Source of the DNA: Herbaspirillum lusitanum P6-12
Lineage (GTDB): Bacteria > Pseudomonadota > Gammaproteobacteria > Burkholderiales > Burkholderiaceae_D
Reading direction: 5' to 3'
Assembly (NCBI RefSeq): GCF_000256565.1
Contig: NZ_AJHH01000242.1
Span: 1-39,641, forward strand
Length of the DNA: 39,641 nucleotides
Shown: positions 1-8,847 of the stretch, in pieces
Layout of the letters: every line of letters starts with the position of its first letter
How positions within the stretch are numbered: position 1 is the stretch's first letter
Translations under genes and position numbers: made by a program
The notes under the pieces: generated by a model
Seen by the model: only the letters and a program-made list of their open reading frames with translations
Database searches by the model: none
What the model was told of the DNA's origin: nothing

Positions 1-39
1 TTTTTTTTTTGCGTTGAAATTCCTGGAGATCCGATCAGA

Positions 40-494
40 TCAGGCCGGGCATTCGGCGCGGTAATTCTCGGCCGCGCGCTGGCTCTTGCGCCGTGCTTTT
101 TCCATCGTCTTGACCGGTGCATTGCGCAGGTCGTCTTCCGCCCAGGTCTTGCGTTGCGCCAGCTGGGCGCATTTTCTTTTCTGCTTTTCGGCGACCAGTC
201 TGGCGCGCGCTTCTTCGCGTTCTTGTTTTTCGCGTTGCCGGCTCACGCGCTTTTCTTCCTCTGCACGGCTTTTGTCGAGGCGCTGCCGGAGGGCTTTGTC
301 TTTGGCGGCGGTAGTTTGCGTGGGGCTCTTGACGCCGCGTCGATGGCGACGGTCGTGCCGTTGGCGCAGGCGGCGTCGCTGTAGGTGACTTTGCCGTCGC
401 TGTCGCATTTGTAGACTGCCCAGGCGGGCAGGGAACAAAGCAGCAAGGACAGCGCGAGCAGTGGCGGGCGGACGGAAAACCTGACGGAAAACAT
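40..494 (-). pseudogene. DUF4124 domain-containing periplasmic protein, frameshifted
   Basis: The first half reads from ATG at 494 with a Sec signal peptide (about residues 1-26, ending PAWA) followed by the DUF4124 signature VYKCDSDGKVTYSDAACANG. An AGGAG ribosome site lies 8 nt before this ATG. After VAID the frame runs into an unrelated Pro-rich tail, while a neighbouring frame continues with a charged, coiled-coil-like Lys/Arg/Glu segment ending RAAENYRAECPA at 40, as expected for the C-terminal half of these proteins. The frames join near 336/337, where restoring one base (GC_GGCGTC) gives a continuous protein of about 151 residues. Function is unknown; the family is exported and common in Betaproteobacteria. 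It lies downstream of the GlcD-like gene on the same strand. It may be a real pseudogene or a sequencing error. Confidence 0.7.
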
Positions 495-559
495 GGGTGA
501 AACTCCTGGCGACGGAGAGATATGTTGTCGGGGGATCCGACCGCCGCCGTCGGCTGCGG

Positions 560-2002
560 TCAGAGCACTTTGCCGGGATTCATCAGCCCGTGCGGATCCA
601 GCGCCTGTTTGATGGCGCGCATGAGCCGGAGTTCTACCGGCGATTTATAACGCAGGATTTCTTCACGTTTGAGCGCGCCGAGTCCGTGTTCGGCCGAGAT
701 CGACCCGCCGAATTTATCGACGCTGTCATGCACCGCGCGATTGATGACCGGTTGTTCGAGGACGAAGTCGGTGTCCTTGACGCCGGGCGGCGGCGACACG
801 TTGTAGTGCAGGTTGCCGTCGCCGAGATGGCCGAAGGTGACCATGCGGCAGCCGGGCGATGCCTGCTGCACCAGCACGTCGGTCACGCGGATGAATTCGC
901 CGATGCGCGAGATCGGCACCGAGATGTCGTGCTTGATGTTCTTGCCTTCATGCGCCTGCGCCATGGAGATGTGCTCGCGCAATTGCCACAGGGCTTTCGA
1001 TTGCGCGATCGAGGTGGCGATGACGGCGTCGTCGATCAGCTCCTGCTCCAGCGCCAGGCCGATCACGGCTTCGAACATTTCGGACGCATGCGCTTCGGAT
1101 TCGCTGTCCGATAATTCCAGCAGCACGTATTGCGGATGGAGGCGGTCGAACGGTGCGCGATGCGGCGGGAAGTGTTTGGCGACCAGCTGCATGCAAAAAT
1201 CCGACATCAGCTCGAACCCGGTCAGCGCCGCGCCGCAATGCGCCTGCGCCAGGCTCAGCAGCCGCAGCGCGTGGTCCGGCGTGCGCAGCGCGGCCAGCGC
1301 CGTGACCTGCGCTTTAGGTTGCGGGAACAGTTTGACGACCGCCGCGGTGACGATGCCCAGCGTGCCTTCGGCGCCGATGAACAGGTCGCGCAGGTCGTAG
1401 CCGGTGTTGTCCTTGCGCAGGCCGCGCAGGCTGCTCATGACGTCGCCTTCTGCCGTGACGACTTCCAGGCCCAGGCACAATTCGCGCGTATTGCCGTAGC
1501 GCAGGACCGCGGTGCCGCCGGCATTGGTCGACAGGTTGCCGCCGATGGTGCAGCTGCCTTCAGCGGCCAGCGACAACGGGAACAGACGCTGCTCTGCCGC
1601 GGCGGCTTGCTGGAGGTTTTGCAGGATGCAGCCGGCTTCGACCGTCATGGTATTGTTGACCGGGTCGACTGCGCGGATGCGATTCAGCCGCGTCAGCGAC
1701 AGCAATACCGCCTTGCCACTGGTGTCGGGCACGCTGCCCAGCACCAGGCCGGTATTGCCGCCTTGCGGAACGATCGGCACCAGATGTCGGACGCACAGTT
1801 TGACCACGGCGGCGACTTCCCCGGTGCTGCCCGGTCGCAGCACGGCCAGCGCACGGCCGGTGTAGCGTCCGCGCTGGTCGGTCAGGTAACCGGCAGTATC
1901 GGCATCCGCGGTGAGGACGTAGGCGCCGCCGAGGGCATCGCGACAGGCTTGCAGGAAATCTTGGGGAAAATCTTGGGAGAAATCTTGTTCTGCTGCGCTC
2001 AT
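560..2002 (-). CDS. FAD-binding oxidoreductase, GlcD / D-2-hydroxyacid dehydrogenase type
   Basis: This 480-residue protein has the PCMH FAD-binding fold in its N-terminal half (PIVPQGGNTGLVLG around residue 95; EGSCTIGGNLSTNAGGT around 165; GAEGTLGIVTAAVVKLFPQP around 230). The FAD-oxidase C domain has GHLGDGNLHYN and ISAEHGLGALKREE, and the protein ends LMNPGKVL as is usual. The family oxidises D-2-hydroxyacids such as D-lactate, glycolate or D-2-hydroxyglutarate, passing electrons to a quinone or electron-transfer flavoprotein; the substrate cannot be read from sequence. The N-terminus carries a small triplicated QDF unit encoded by repeats at about 1953-1990. It starts 16 nt after the DUF2069 gene, which suggests cotranscription with wrbA-DUF2069. 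Confidence 0.88.
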   Translation of the reverse strand: MSAAEQDFSQDFPQDFLQACRDALGGAYVLTADADTAGYLTDQRGRYTGRALAVLRPGSTGEVAAVVKLCVRHLVPIVPQGGNTGLVLGSVPDTSGKAVLLSLTRLNRIRAVDPVNNTMTVEAGCILQNLQQAAAAEQRLFPLSLAAEGSCTIGGNLSTNAGGTAVLRYGNTRELCLGLEVVTAEGDVMSSLRGLRKDNTGYDLRDLFIGAEGTLGIVTAAVVKLFPQPKAQVTALAALRTPDHALRLLSLAQAHCGAALTGFELMSDFCMQLVAKHFPPHRAPFDRLHPQYVLLELSDSESEAHASEMFEAVIGLALEQELIDDAVIATSIAQSKALWQLREHISMAQAHEGKNIKHDISVPISRIGEFIRVTDVLVQQASPGCRMVTFGHLGDGNLHYNVSPPPGVKDTDFVLEQPVINRAVHDSVDKFGGSISAEHGLGALKREEILRYKSPVELRLMRAIKQALDPHGLMNPGKVL

Positions 2003-2018
2003 GATGTTTTCCGGAAGA

Positions 2019-2423
2019 TTATTGCGAAGCCTTCTGGATGGCCTGGCGGGCGATTTCCTTGGCGGCTTTCTTGTAGGGCGCCAGGTACAGGACCGCGCAC
2101 AGGAAATACACGCAGCTGAGGGCGACTTCGATCCAGCCGAGCGTGATCGACGTGGCCACGCGGTCGCTGGTGGCGCGCACGATGCCTTCGGTGAAGTACA
2201 GCAGGATCAGCATCGACGACCATTGCATGGTGTAGACGTCGCGTTTGAGGACGCCGCGCAGCGGGAACAGCAGCGGGATCACCTTGAGCACCATCCACGA
2301 ACCGCCCGGTCGCAACGGCGCCAGCGCCAGTTCCCAGGCAACGCAGAGGATGATCAGCGCGACCAGGCTGACGGCGGCGCCGAGATGGAAGATGCGAAAA
2401 CGATGCGTGCTCAGTGTGCTCAT
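2019..2423 (-). CDS. DUF2069 family inner-membrane protein
   Basis: A 134-residue hydrophobic protein with about four predicted membrane segments (residues 12-32, 45-55, 65-85, 93-115) and a basic C-terminal tail. The spacing and the segment around WSSMLILLYFTEGIVRA match the DUF2069 family, whose role is unknown. Its start codon follows directly on the stop of the wrbA-like gene at 2424, so the two are almost certainly translated from one message. In many Burkholderiales this family also sits beside a WrbA-type gene. Confidence 0.8.
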   Translation of the reverse strand: MSTLSTHRFRIFHLGAAVSLVALIILCVAWELALAPLRPGGSWMVLKVIPLLFPLRGVLKRDVYTMQWSSMLILLYFTEGIVRATSDRVATSITLGWIEVALSCVYFLCAVLYLAPYKKAAKEIARQAIQKASQ

Positions 2424-3161
<738 letters not shown>

Positions 3162-3178
3162 TTACTTTTCTGAAACCC

Positions 3179-4525
3179 ATGCAGGGCTTGTCTCGTACCC
3201 AGTTGCGTGATTTGTTCCGGTTCGCCGCCAAGCGGCTGAGCGACGATCGCCTGCCGCAGGTGGCGGGCAGCCTGACGTTTACCACCATCCTGTCGCTGGT
3301 GCCGCTGCTGACCATTGCGCTGGCGATCTTCACCGCGTTCCCGCTGTTCAGCACGTTCCGCTCGGCGCTGGAGGCGTATTTCGTCCAGAGCCTGATGCCC
3401 AAGGGCGTGGCCAGCACCATCCTCGGCTACCTGAACCAGTTTTCGTCCAAGTCGGCGCGCCTGTCGGCGGTCGGCGGCGTGGCGCTGATCCTGACGTCGG
3501 TGCTGACCATGGCGACCATCGATCGCGTGTTCAACCAGATATGGCGCGTCAAGAAGTCGCGCCCTTTGCTGCAGCGCATCCTGGTGTACTGGGCAATCAT
3601 CACGCTCGGCCCCTTGCTGATCGGGATTTCGATCAGCGTGACGTCGTATCTGTATTCCGCCACCAACGGCGTGGTCACCAGCGTGCCGCTCATCGGCGCC
3701 AGTTTTTACACGCTGATTTCGGTGCTGCTGACCACCAGCGCGTTCACGCTGCTGTACATCGCCGTGCCGAATCAATGGGTGGACTGGCGCGACGCCGTCT
3801 GGGGCGGCTTGCTGGCCGGCGTGGGGGTGGAAATCGCCAAGCGCCTGTTCGCCAGCTATGTCATGAAATTCCCGACCTACACGATGGTGTACGGCACCGT
3901 GGCGGCCTTGCCGATTTTCCTGCTGTGGATTTACATGCTGTGGATGATCACGCTGGTGGGCGCTTTGGTGACCGCAGCGCTGCCGATCGTGCGCTACGAG
4001 CGCTGGTGGCATGTGGCGTCGCCGGGCAGCGAGTTCATCGACGCCATGAAAGTGCTCAAGATCCTGCATGAAGCGCGCGCCAACGGCGAATCGGCGAAGG
4101 TGGATGCCGGCTTGTTGCGCACACGCACGCAACTTGGGCTGGAAGAATTGCAGACCTTGCTGCAGAAGATGCTGGAAGCCGGCTGGGTCGGTTCGCTCAA
4201 GGGCGACGCGCCACGCCGGTCGGCCTGGAACAAGCGCCTCGCTGACGGACTGGACCGCTGGACGCTGCTGATCAATCCGGAATCGCTGAAGCTGGTGGAC
4301 GTGTATCGCCTGTTCGTGTTCGACAGCGCCACCCATGCAGGCGAAGACCAGCAATTGGTCAATCGTGTCGAAAGCGCGGTGTCCCTGGTGCTGGACCAGA
4401 CGCTGGCATCCTATTTCTCGGAAGGTGCGCAGGCGCCGGACTTGAGGGAAGTTGCCTCGTCAGCGCCGGTCGACGTCATCGGCGCTGACCGTCGGGGTTC
4501 AGAACGATATTTGCCCGGTCAATAG
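3179..4525 (+). CDS. YihY/UPF0761 family inner-membrane protein
   Basis: A 448-residue protein. The first 280 residues form the YihY domain with about six membrane helices; recognisable stretches are DRLPQVAGSLTFTTILSLVPL near residue 22 and PTYTMVYGTVAALPIFLLWIY near 240. The last 160 residues are a cytoplasmic extension that many betaproteobacterial members carry and that has a winged-helix-like feel (LGLEELQTLLQKMLEAGWVG). The family was once misnamed ribonuclease BN; its real role is unknown. The ATG at 3179 fits homologs beginning at this Met, although no clear ribosome site precedes it. The 3' end overlaps the convergent Mpo1-like gene by 27 nt. Confidence 0.85.
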   Translation: MQGLSRTQLRDLFRFAAKRLSDDRLPQVAGSLTFTTILSLVPLLTIALAIFTAFPLFSTFRSALEAYFVQSLMPKGVASTILGYLNQFSSKSARLSAVGGVALILTSVLTMATIDRVFNQIWRVKKSRPLLQRILVYWAIITLGPLLIGISISVTSYLYSATNGVVTSVPLIGASFYTLISVLLTTSAFTLLYIAVPNQWVDWRDAVWGGLLAGVGVEIAKRLFASYVMKFPTYTMVYGTVAALPIFLLWIYMLWMITLVGALVTAALPIVRYERWWHVASPGSEFIDAMKVLKILHEARANGESAKVDAGLLRTRTQLGLEELQTLLQKMLEAGWVGSLKGDAPRRSAWNKRLADGLDRWTLLINPESLKLVDVYRLFVFDSATHAGEDQQLVNRVESAVSLVLDQTLASYFSEGAQAPDLREVASSAPVDVIGADRRGSERYLPGQ

Positions 4526-4819
4526 TTGCCAGTACATGACCCAGTCGCCCATGAAGGAGTAGAGCGGCTGGCGAAAACTGGCCGGGCGGTTCCTTTCGAA
4601 GCGGAAATGCCCGATCCAGGCAAAGCCGTAGCCGCACAGGACCTCCGCCGCCAGCCACCAGAAATTGTGCGTCAGCAGCAACATTCCCAGGCACAGCAGC
4701 GCCAGCGTCGAGCCGGCGAAATGCAGTTGGCGGCAGGTGCGGTTGGCATGTTCGCTCAGGTAGTTCGGGTAGAACTCGTCGAAGCTGGTGTATTTGTCAT
4801 GATGCAGGACGGTCGGCAT
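4499..4819 (-). CDS. Mpo1-like (DUF962) family membrane protein
   Basis: A 106-residue protein with the conserved N-terminal motif FDEFYPNYLSEHANRTCRQLH followed by two hydrophobic segments (GSTLALLCLGMLLLTHNFWW and AAEVLCGYGFAWIGHF) and a final helix near WVMYWQLLTG. DUF962 is related to yeast Mpo1, an Fe(II)-dependent 2-hydroxy fatty acid dioxygenase, and the His residues of the H-x4 type are kept. Activity in bacteria is not established. The start at 4819 follows an AGGGAGA-like ribosome site. It is convergent with yihY and overlaps its last 27 nt. Confidence 0.8.
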   Translation of the reverse strand: MPTVLHHDKYTSFDEFYPNYLSEHANRTCRQLHFAGSTLALLCLGMLLLTHNFWWLAAEVLCGYGFAWIGHFRFERNRPASFRQPLYSFMGDWVMYWQLLTGQISF

Positions 4820-5045
4820 GCTGGTCTCCCTGTGTTCTTGTGATTTCAGAGTAGGCCTTGGCGCCGGCGGAATCAATGAAAAAATTTCATTTTCGGCATT
4901 GCTTTGCGAATGTGGGATTGTGGGCCGTCCGCAAACCTCGTACCATGCATATACCGCCATTGTTTGTGGATTTTTGCTCTCGCATGGGCTACATTCCGGA
5001 CAGGAGCCCGACGCTCCATGGCTACAATAACTTAAGGATGACACC

Positions 5046-5495
5046 ATGAAAGTCTCTGAAATTCTTAAAGTCAAAGGCAACATTCTCTTCACCGTGACCC
5101 CTGACACGCCGATTGCGGATGCCGTAGACGCAATGGCCGAGAAAGACATTGGCTCCCTGGTCGTCATGGAATTCGGCGAGCTGGTCGGCATGCTGACCTT
5201 CCGCGAAGTCCTCAAGACACTGCAGGACAACAAAGGCTCAGTTGGAACGAGCAGCGTGCGCAAGCACATGGACGATCATCCGATCACCGTCACGCCCGAC
5301 ACCGACCTCAACGAAGTGCGCCGCATCATGCTCGAAAAGCACGCGCGCTACGTGCCGGTGATGGACGCCAAGACGCTGCTGGGCGTGATGTCGTTCTATG
5401 ACGTCGCCAAGGCAGTGCTGGACGCGCAGGGCTTCGAGAACAAGATGCTCAAGGCCTATATCCGCGACTGGCCGGCGGAAGAAGAGAATAGCTGA
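5046..5495 (+). CDS. CBS domain pair protein
   Basis: A 149-residue soluble protein made of two CBS motifs: residues 8-62 (FTVTPDTPIADAVDAMAEKD, then GSLVVMEFGELVGMLTFREV) and 73-130 (MDDHPITVTPDTDLNEVRRI, then YVPVMDAKTLLGVMSFYDVA). CBS pairs bind adenosyl ligands such as AMP, ATP or SAM and regulate partners; no partner domain is attached here. AAGGA precedes the start. A three-codon ORF starting at 5038 overlaps the start codon but is probably chance. An intrinsic terminator follows at 5551. Confidence 0.88.
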   Translation: MKVSEILKVKGNILFTVTPDTPIADAVDAMAEKDIGSLVVMEFGELVGMLTFREVLKTLQDNKGSVGTSSVRKHMDDHPITVTPDTDLNEVRRIMLEKHARYVPVMDAKTLLGVMSFYDVAKAVLDAQGFENKMLKAYIRDWPAEEENS

Positions 5496-5550
5496 GTTGC
5501 GCGCAGGCGGCCCTGCCGATGCATTAGCCGCAAGCCACTCTTGCAAGAGA

Positions 5551-5581
5551 AACCGTTCATGTCGTCATGAGCGGTTTTTTG
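5551..5581 (+). terminator. Intrinsic terminator after the CBS gene
   Basis: An 11-bp stem (AACCGTTCATG / CATGAGCGGTT, one G-T pair) with a TCGT loop is followed directly by a run of six T. Confidence 0.85.
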
Positions 5582-5648
5582 TTGTCCGAATGCCTGCGTC
5601 CCTGTCCGCGCATTCGTTCCCGATTTCTTTTCCCTTCATCTTTACTCC

Positions 5649-7535
5649 ATGAGTCAATCCAGCCAGTTCTCCCTGCTCGGTCAACGCCGTTTCGCGCCAT
5701 TCTTCTGGACCCAGTTCCTCGGCGCGCTCAACGACAATGTTTTCAAGACCGCGCTGCTGACCATCCTGACGTATGACGCGCTGAGCTGGACCGACATCGA
5801 CACCGGCCTTCTCAACAACCTGATCCCGGGTTTGTTCATCCTGCCATTCTTCCTGTTTTCGGCGACCGCCGGGCAACTGGCCGACAAGATGGAAAAAGGC
5901 CGGCTGGCGCGCTACGTCAAGCTGCTGGAAATCGCCATCATGGGCATCGCCGCCTACGGCTGGATGACGCATCACCTGTGGTTGCTGGTGGTGGCGGTGG
6001 CCGGCATGGGCGTGCATTCAACCATCTTCGGGCCGGTCAAGTACGCCTATTTGCCGCAGCAACTCAAGCCGCAGGAACTGATCGGCGGCAACGGCGTGAT
6101 CGAAATGGGCACCTTCGTCGGCATCCTGCTGGGTGAAGTAATCGGCGCGGTGCTGGTGGTGCACAAGCCGTTCGGACTGGAAATGGTCGCGGCGATCACG
6201 ATCGGCTTCGCCGTGCTGGGCTGGCTGGCCAGCCTCGGCATTCCCTCTTCGCCGGCACCGGCGCCTGATCTCAAAATCAATTGGAATCCGTTCTCGGAAA
6301 TGGTGCGCAACCTCGGTTTTTCGCGCCGCAACCGCCCGGTGTTCCTGTCGATCCTGGGCAATTCCTGGTTCTGGTTTTACGGCGCCATCGTGCTGGCGCA
6401 ATTCCCGCTGTATGCGAAGAATTACCTGCATGGCGACCACAGCGTGTTCGTACTGCTGCTGATGGTGTTTTCGGTCGGCATTGGCATCGGTTCGCTGCTG
6501 TGCGAACGCCTTTCCGGCCACAAGGTGGAAATCGGTCTGGTGCCGTTCGGCGCGATCGGCCTGTCGGTGTTCGGACTCGAACTGTACTTCGCCAGCGTCA
6601 GCTATACCGCGACGGCGGCAGTTGACATGAGCGGTTTCGTGGTGCAGCACGGTAGCCTGCGCATCCTGTTCGATTGCGCGATGATCGGCGTCTTCGGCGG
6701 TTTGTACATCGTGCCGCTGTTTGCACTGATCCAGACGCGCTGCGATCCGGAGCACGTTTCTCGCACCATCGCCGGCATGAACATCATGAACTCGCTGTTC
6801 ATGGTGGTGGCGGCTTTGCTGGCGATGGTGCTGCTGCGCTCGGGCTTCACGATCCCGCAGATTTTCCTGGTCACGGCGATTCTCAACGCGCTGGTGGCGA
6901 CCTACATCTTCTCGCTGGTGCCGGAATTCCTGATGCGTTTCCTGGCGTGGATGCTGATCCATACCATCCACCGCGTGCGCACCGTCAACGCCGAGCTGAT
7001 TCCCAAGCACGGCGCGGCGGTGCTGGTGTGCAACCACGTCAGCTATGTCGACGCCATCGTGATCATGGCCGCCAGCCCGCGCCCGATCCGTTTCGTCATG
7101 GATCACCGGATCTTCAGGACGCCGGTGCTGTCGTGGATCTTCCGTACCGCCAAGGCGATTCCGATTGCGCCTGCCAAGGAAGACCCGTGGCTGATGGAAA
7201 AGGCCTACGTCGACATCGCGCAGGCGCTGCATGAAGGCGACCTGGTCTGCATCTTCCCGGAAGGCAAGCTGACCAGCACCGGCGAGATCAATGAATTCAA
7301 GGGCGGCATCAAGAAAATCATCGACCGCTCGCCGGTGCAGGTATTCCCGCTGGCCTTGCGCGGCTTGTGGGGCAGCCTGCTGACGCGCGGCGCCGGCAAT
7401 CCTTTCCATCGCTCGTTCAAACGCGGCTTGTTTTCGCGGCTGGAGCTGGCGGTGGGCGAGCCGATTCCGGCGCAGCAGGCGACACCGGAATACCTGCAGC
7501 AACGCGTGAGCGAACTGCGTGGCGAGTGGAAGTAA
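5649..7535 (+). CDS. LplT-like MFS transporter fused to a PlsC-type acyltransferase
   Basis: A 628-residue fusion. Residues 1-415 form an MFS lysophospholipid-transporter-like domain (FWTQFLGALNDNVFKTAL at the N-terminus, FILPFFLFSATAGQLADKME, then further helices). Residues about 430-620 form a glycerol-3-phosphate/lysophospholipid acyltransferase with the HX4D motif NHVSYVD (His463) and the FPEGKLT motif near 536. The likely role is import of lysophospholipids across the inner membrane and their re-acylation to diacyl phospholipid. Enterobacterial Aas carries an additional acyl-ACP synthetase domain; here the protein stops after the acyltransferase, so acyl donors must come from elsewhere. 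It is followed 52 nt downstream by aroC with its own promoter-like element. Confidence 0.87.
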   Translation: MSQSSQFSLLGQRRFAPFFWTQFLGALNDNVFKTALLTILTYDALSWTDIDTGLLNNLIPGLFILPFFLFSATAGQLADKMEKGRLARYVKLLEIAIMGIAAYGWMTHHLWLLVVAVAGMGVHSTIFGPVKYAYLPQQLKPQELIGGNGVIEMGTFVGILLGEVIGAVLVVHKPFGLEMVAAITIGFAVLGWLASLGIPSSPAPAPDLKINWNPFSEMVRNLGFSRRNRPVFLSILGNSWFWFYGAIVLAQFPLYAKNYLHGDHSVFVLLLMVFSVGIGIGSLLCERLSGHKVEIGLVPFGAIGLSVFGLELYFASVSYTATAAVDMSGFVVQHGSLRILFDCAMIGVFGGLYIVPLFALIQTRCDPEHVSRTIAGMNIMNSLFMVVAALLAMVLLRSGFTIPQIFLVTAILNALVATYIFSLVPEFLMRFLAWMLIHTIHRVRTVNAELIPKHGAAVLVCNHVSYVDAIVIMAASPRPIRFVMDHRIFRTPVLSWIFRTAKAIPIAPAKEDPWLMEKAYVDIAQALHEGDLVCIFPEGKLTSTGEINEFKGGIKKIIDRSPVQVFPLALRGLWGSLLTRGAGNPFHRSFKRGLFSRLELAVGEPIPAQQATPEYLQQRVSELRGEWK

Positions 7536-7544
7536 TCCCTACGC

Positions 7545-7553
7545 TGGTAAAAT
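7545..7553 (+). promoter_or_regulatory. Extended -10 element upstream of aroC
   Basis: TGGTAAAAT matches an extended -10 (TGn plus TAAAAT). Initiation near 7560 leaves a 5' leader of about 28 nt before ATG 7588. No clear -35 box was found, which is common for extended -10 promoters. Confidence 0.5.
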
Positions 7554-7587
7554 CACCCTTTCAGATCATTAAAAGCAGAGCTTCGTT

Positions 7588-8662
7588 ATGTCCGGCAATA
7601 CCCTCGGCACGCTGTTTACCGTTACCACCTTCGGCGAATCCCATGGCCCGGCCATCGGTTGCGTGATTGACGGCTGCCCGCCGGGCATGGAATTGTCCGA
7701 AGCCGACATCCAGCCAGAGCTCGATCGCCGCAAGCCAGGCACCTCGCGCCATGTGACCCAGCGCCAGGAACCGGATACGGTCGAAATCCTGTCCGGCGTG
7801 TTCGAAGGCAAAACCACCGGCACGCCGATCGCGCTGCTGATCCGCAACCAGGACCAGCGCAGCAAGGATTACGGCAATATCCTTGATACTTTCCGTCCCG
7901 GCCATGCCGACTACACCTACTGGCACAAGTACGGCATCCGCGATCCGCGCGGCGGCGGCCGTTCGTCGGCGCGCCTGACTGCACCCGTGGTCGGCGCGGC
8001 GGCGGTGGCCAAGAAGTGGCTGTTCGAGAAATACGGCACCACCTTCAAGGGGTGCATGAGCCAGCTCGGCGACATCGCGATTCCGTTCGAATCATGGGAG
8101 CACGTGCGCGAGAATCCTTTCTTCGCCGCCAACGCGACCGTCATTCCGCAACTGGAAGACTACATGGACGCCGGGCGCGCGCATCGATGTCGTGGCGCAG
8201 AATGTGCCGGTCGGGCTGGGCGAGCCGATTTACGACAAGCTCGACGCCGAGATCGCCTTCGCCCTGATGGGCATCAATGCCGTCAAGGGCGTGGAAATCG
8301 GCGCCGGCTTCAGGTCGGTGGCGCAAAAAGGCACCGAACATGGCGACGCGCTGACGCCGGATGGTTTCGTCGGCAACAATGCCGGCGGCATTTTGGGTGG
8401 GATTTCCACCGGCCAGGACATCACCGCGTCGATCGCCATCAAGCCGACCTCGAGCATCCGCTCGCCGCGCCCGTCGATCGACAAGGCCGGCCACGCCACC
8501 GACGTCGAAACCCACGGTCGTCACGATCCCTGCGTCGGCATCCGCGCCACGCCGATCGCTGAAGCCATGCTGGCGCTGGTATTGATGGATCACGCCTTGC
8601 GTCATCGTGCGCAATGCGGCGACGTGCACGTGACGACGCCGCAGATCGCCGCCCAGAAATAA
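7588..8662 (+). pseudogene. aroC: Chorismate synthase, interrupted by a ~23-nt deletion/frameshift
   Basis: AroC converts EPSP to chorismate with reduced FMN, the last shared step of aromatic amino-acid synthesis. Frame one (7588 to about 8172) holds [20 protein letters not shown], the [20 protein letters not shown] segment and the region up to PQLEDYMDA. The other frame resumes at 8174 with [23 protein letters not shown] and runs to the end with [14 protein letters not shown] and [19 protein letters not shown]. Family members carry about eight more residues (typically LRKAGDSI) between DA and GARID. Adding 23 nt restores the frame and gives 365 residues, the usual length. As it stands, frame one continues out of register to 8562. 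Since aroC is normally required for growth without aromatics, a sequence error should be considered. Confidence 0.85.
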
Positions 8663-8678
8663 ATCGAATTTCAACAAT

Positions 8679-8701
8679 TTGCCGCGCTTTTTCCGCGGCA
8701 A
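8679..8701 (+). repeat. Hairpin after aroC, possible weak terminator
   Basis: An 8-bp perfect stem TTGCCGCG / CGCGGCAA encloses a 7-nt T-rich loop. No T-run follows, so an intrinsic terminator is uncertain. Confidence 0.35.
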
Positions 8702-8847
8702 GCAGAACCGAGTTGTCGTGCGCCGGTCGAACGATCCGCAAGCACGGGGAGACATTGCGTCCACAACAACGATGCACGGCAGCGCCGTAGCATCGACCTG
8801 GCCGGACAGTTGTTTCCCTGTATTTTTATCTTTCACGAGGGGATGGC

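Noticed and set aside
539-561. Hairpin near the 3' end of the GlcD-like gene
   Set aside because: The stem GACCGC / GCGGTC has no T-run on the minus strand and lies at the stop codon, so terminator function is not supported.
4820-5045. Promoter for the CBS gene (TACAAT at 5023-5028)
   Set aside because: No -35 box at a usable distance and a start site that would leave only the ribosome site as leader; not strong enough to annotate.
6018-7502. A 494-codon minus-strand frame opposite the LplT fusion
   Set aside because: Same shadow composition; the plus-strand protein carries all family motifs.
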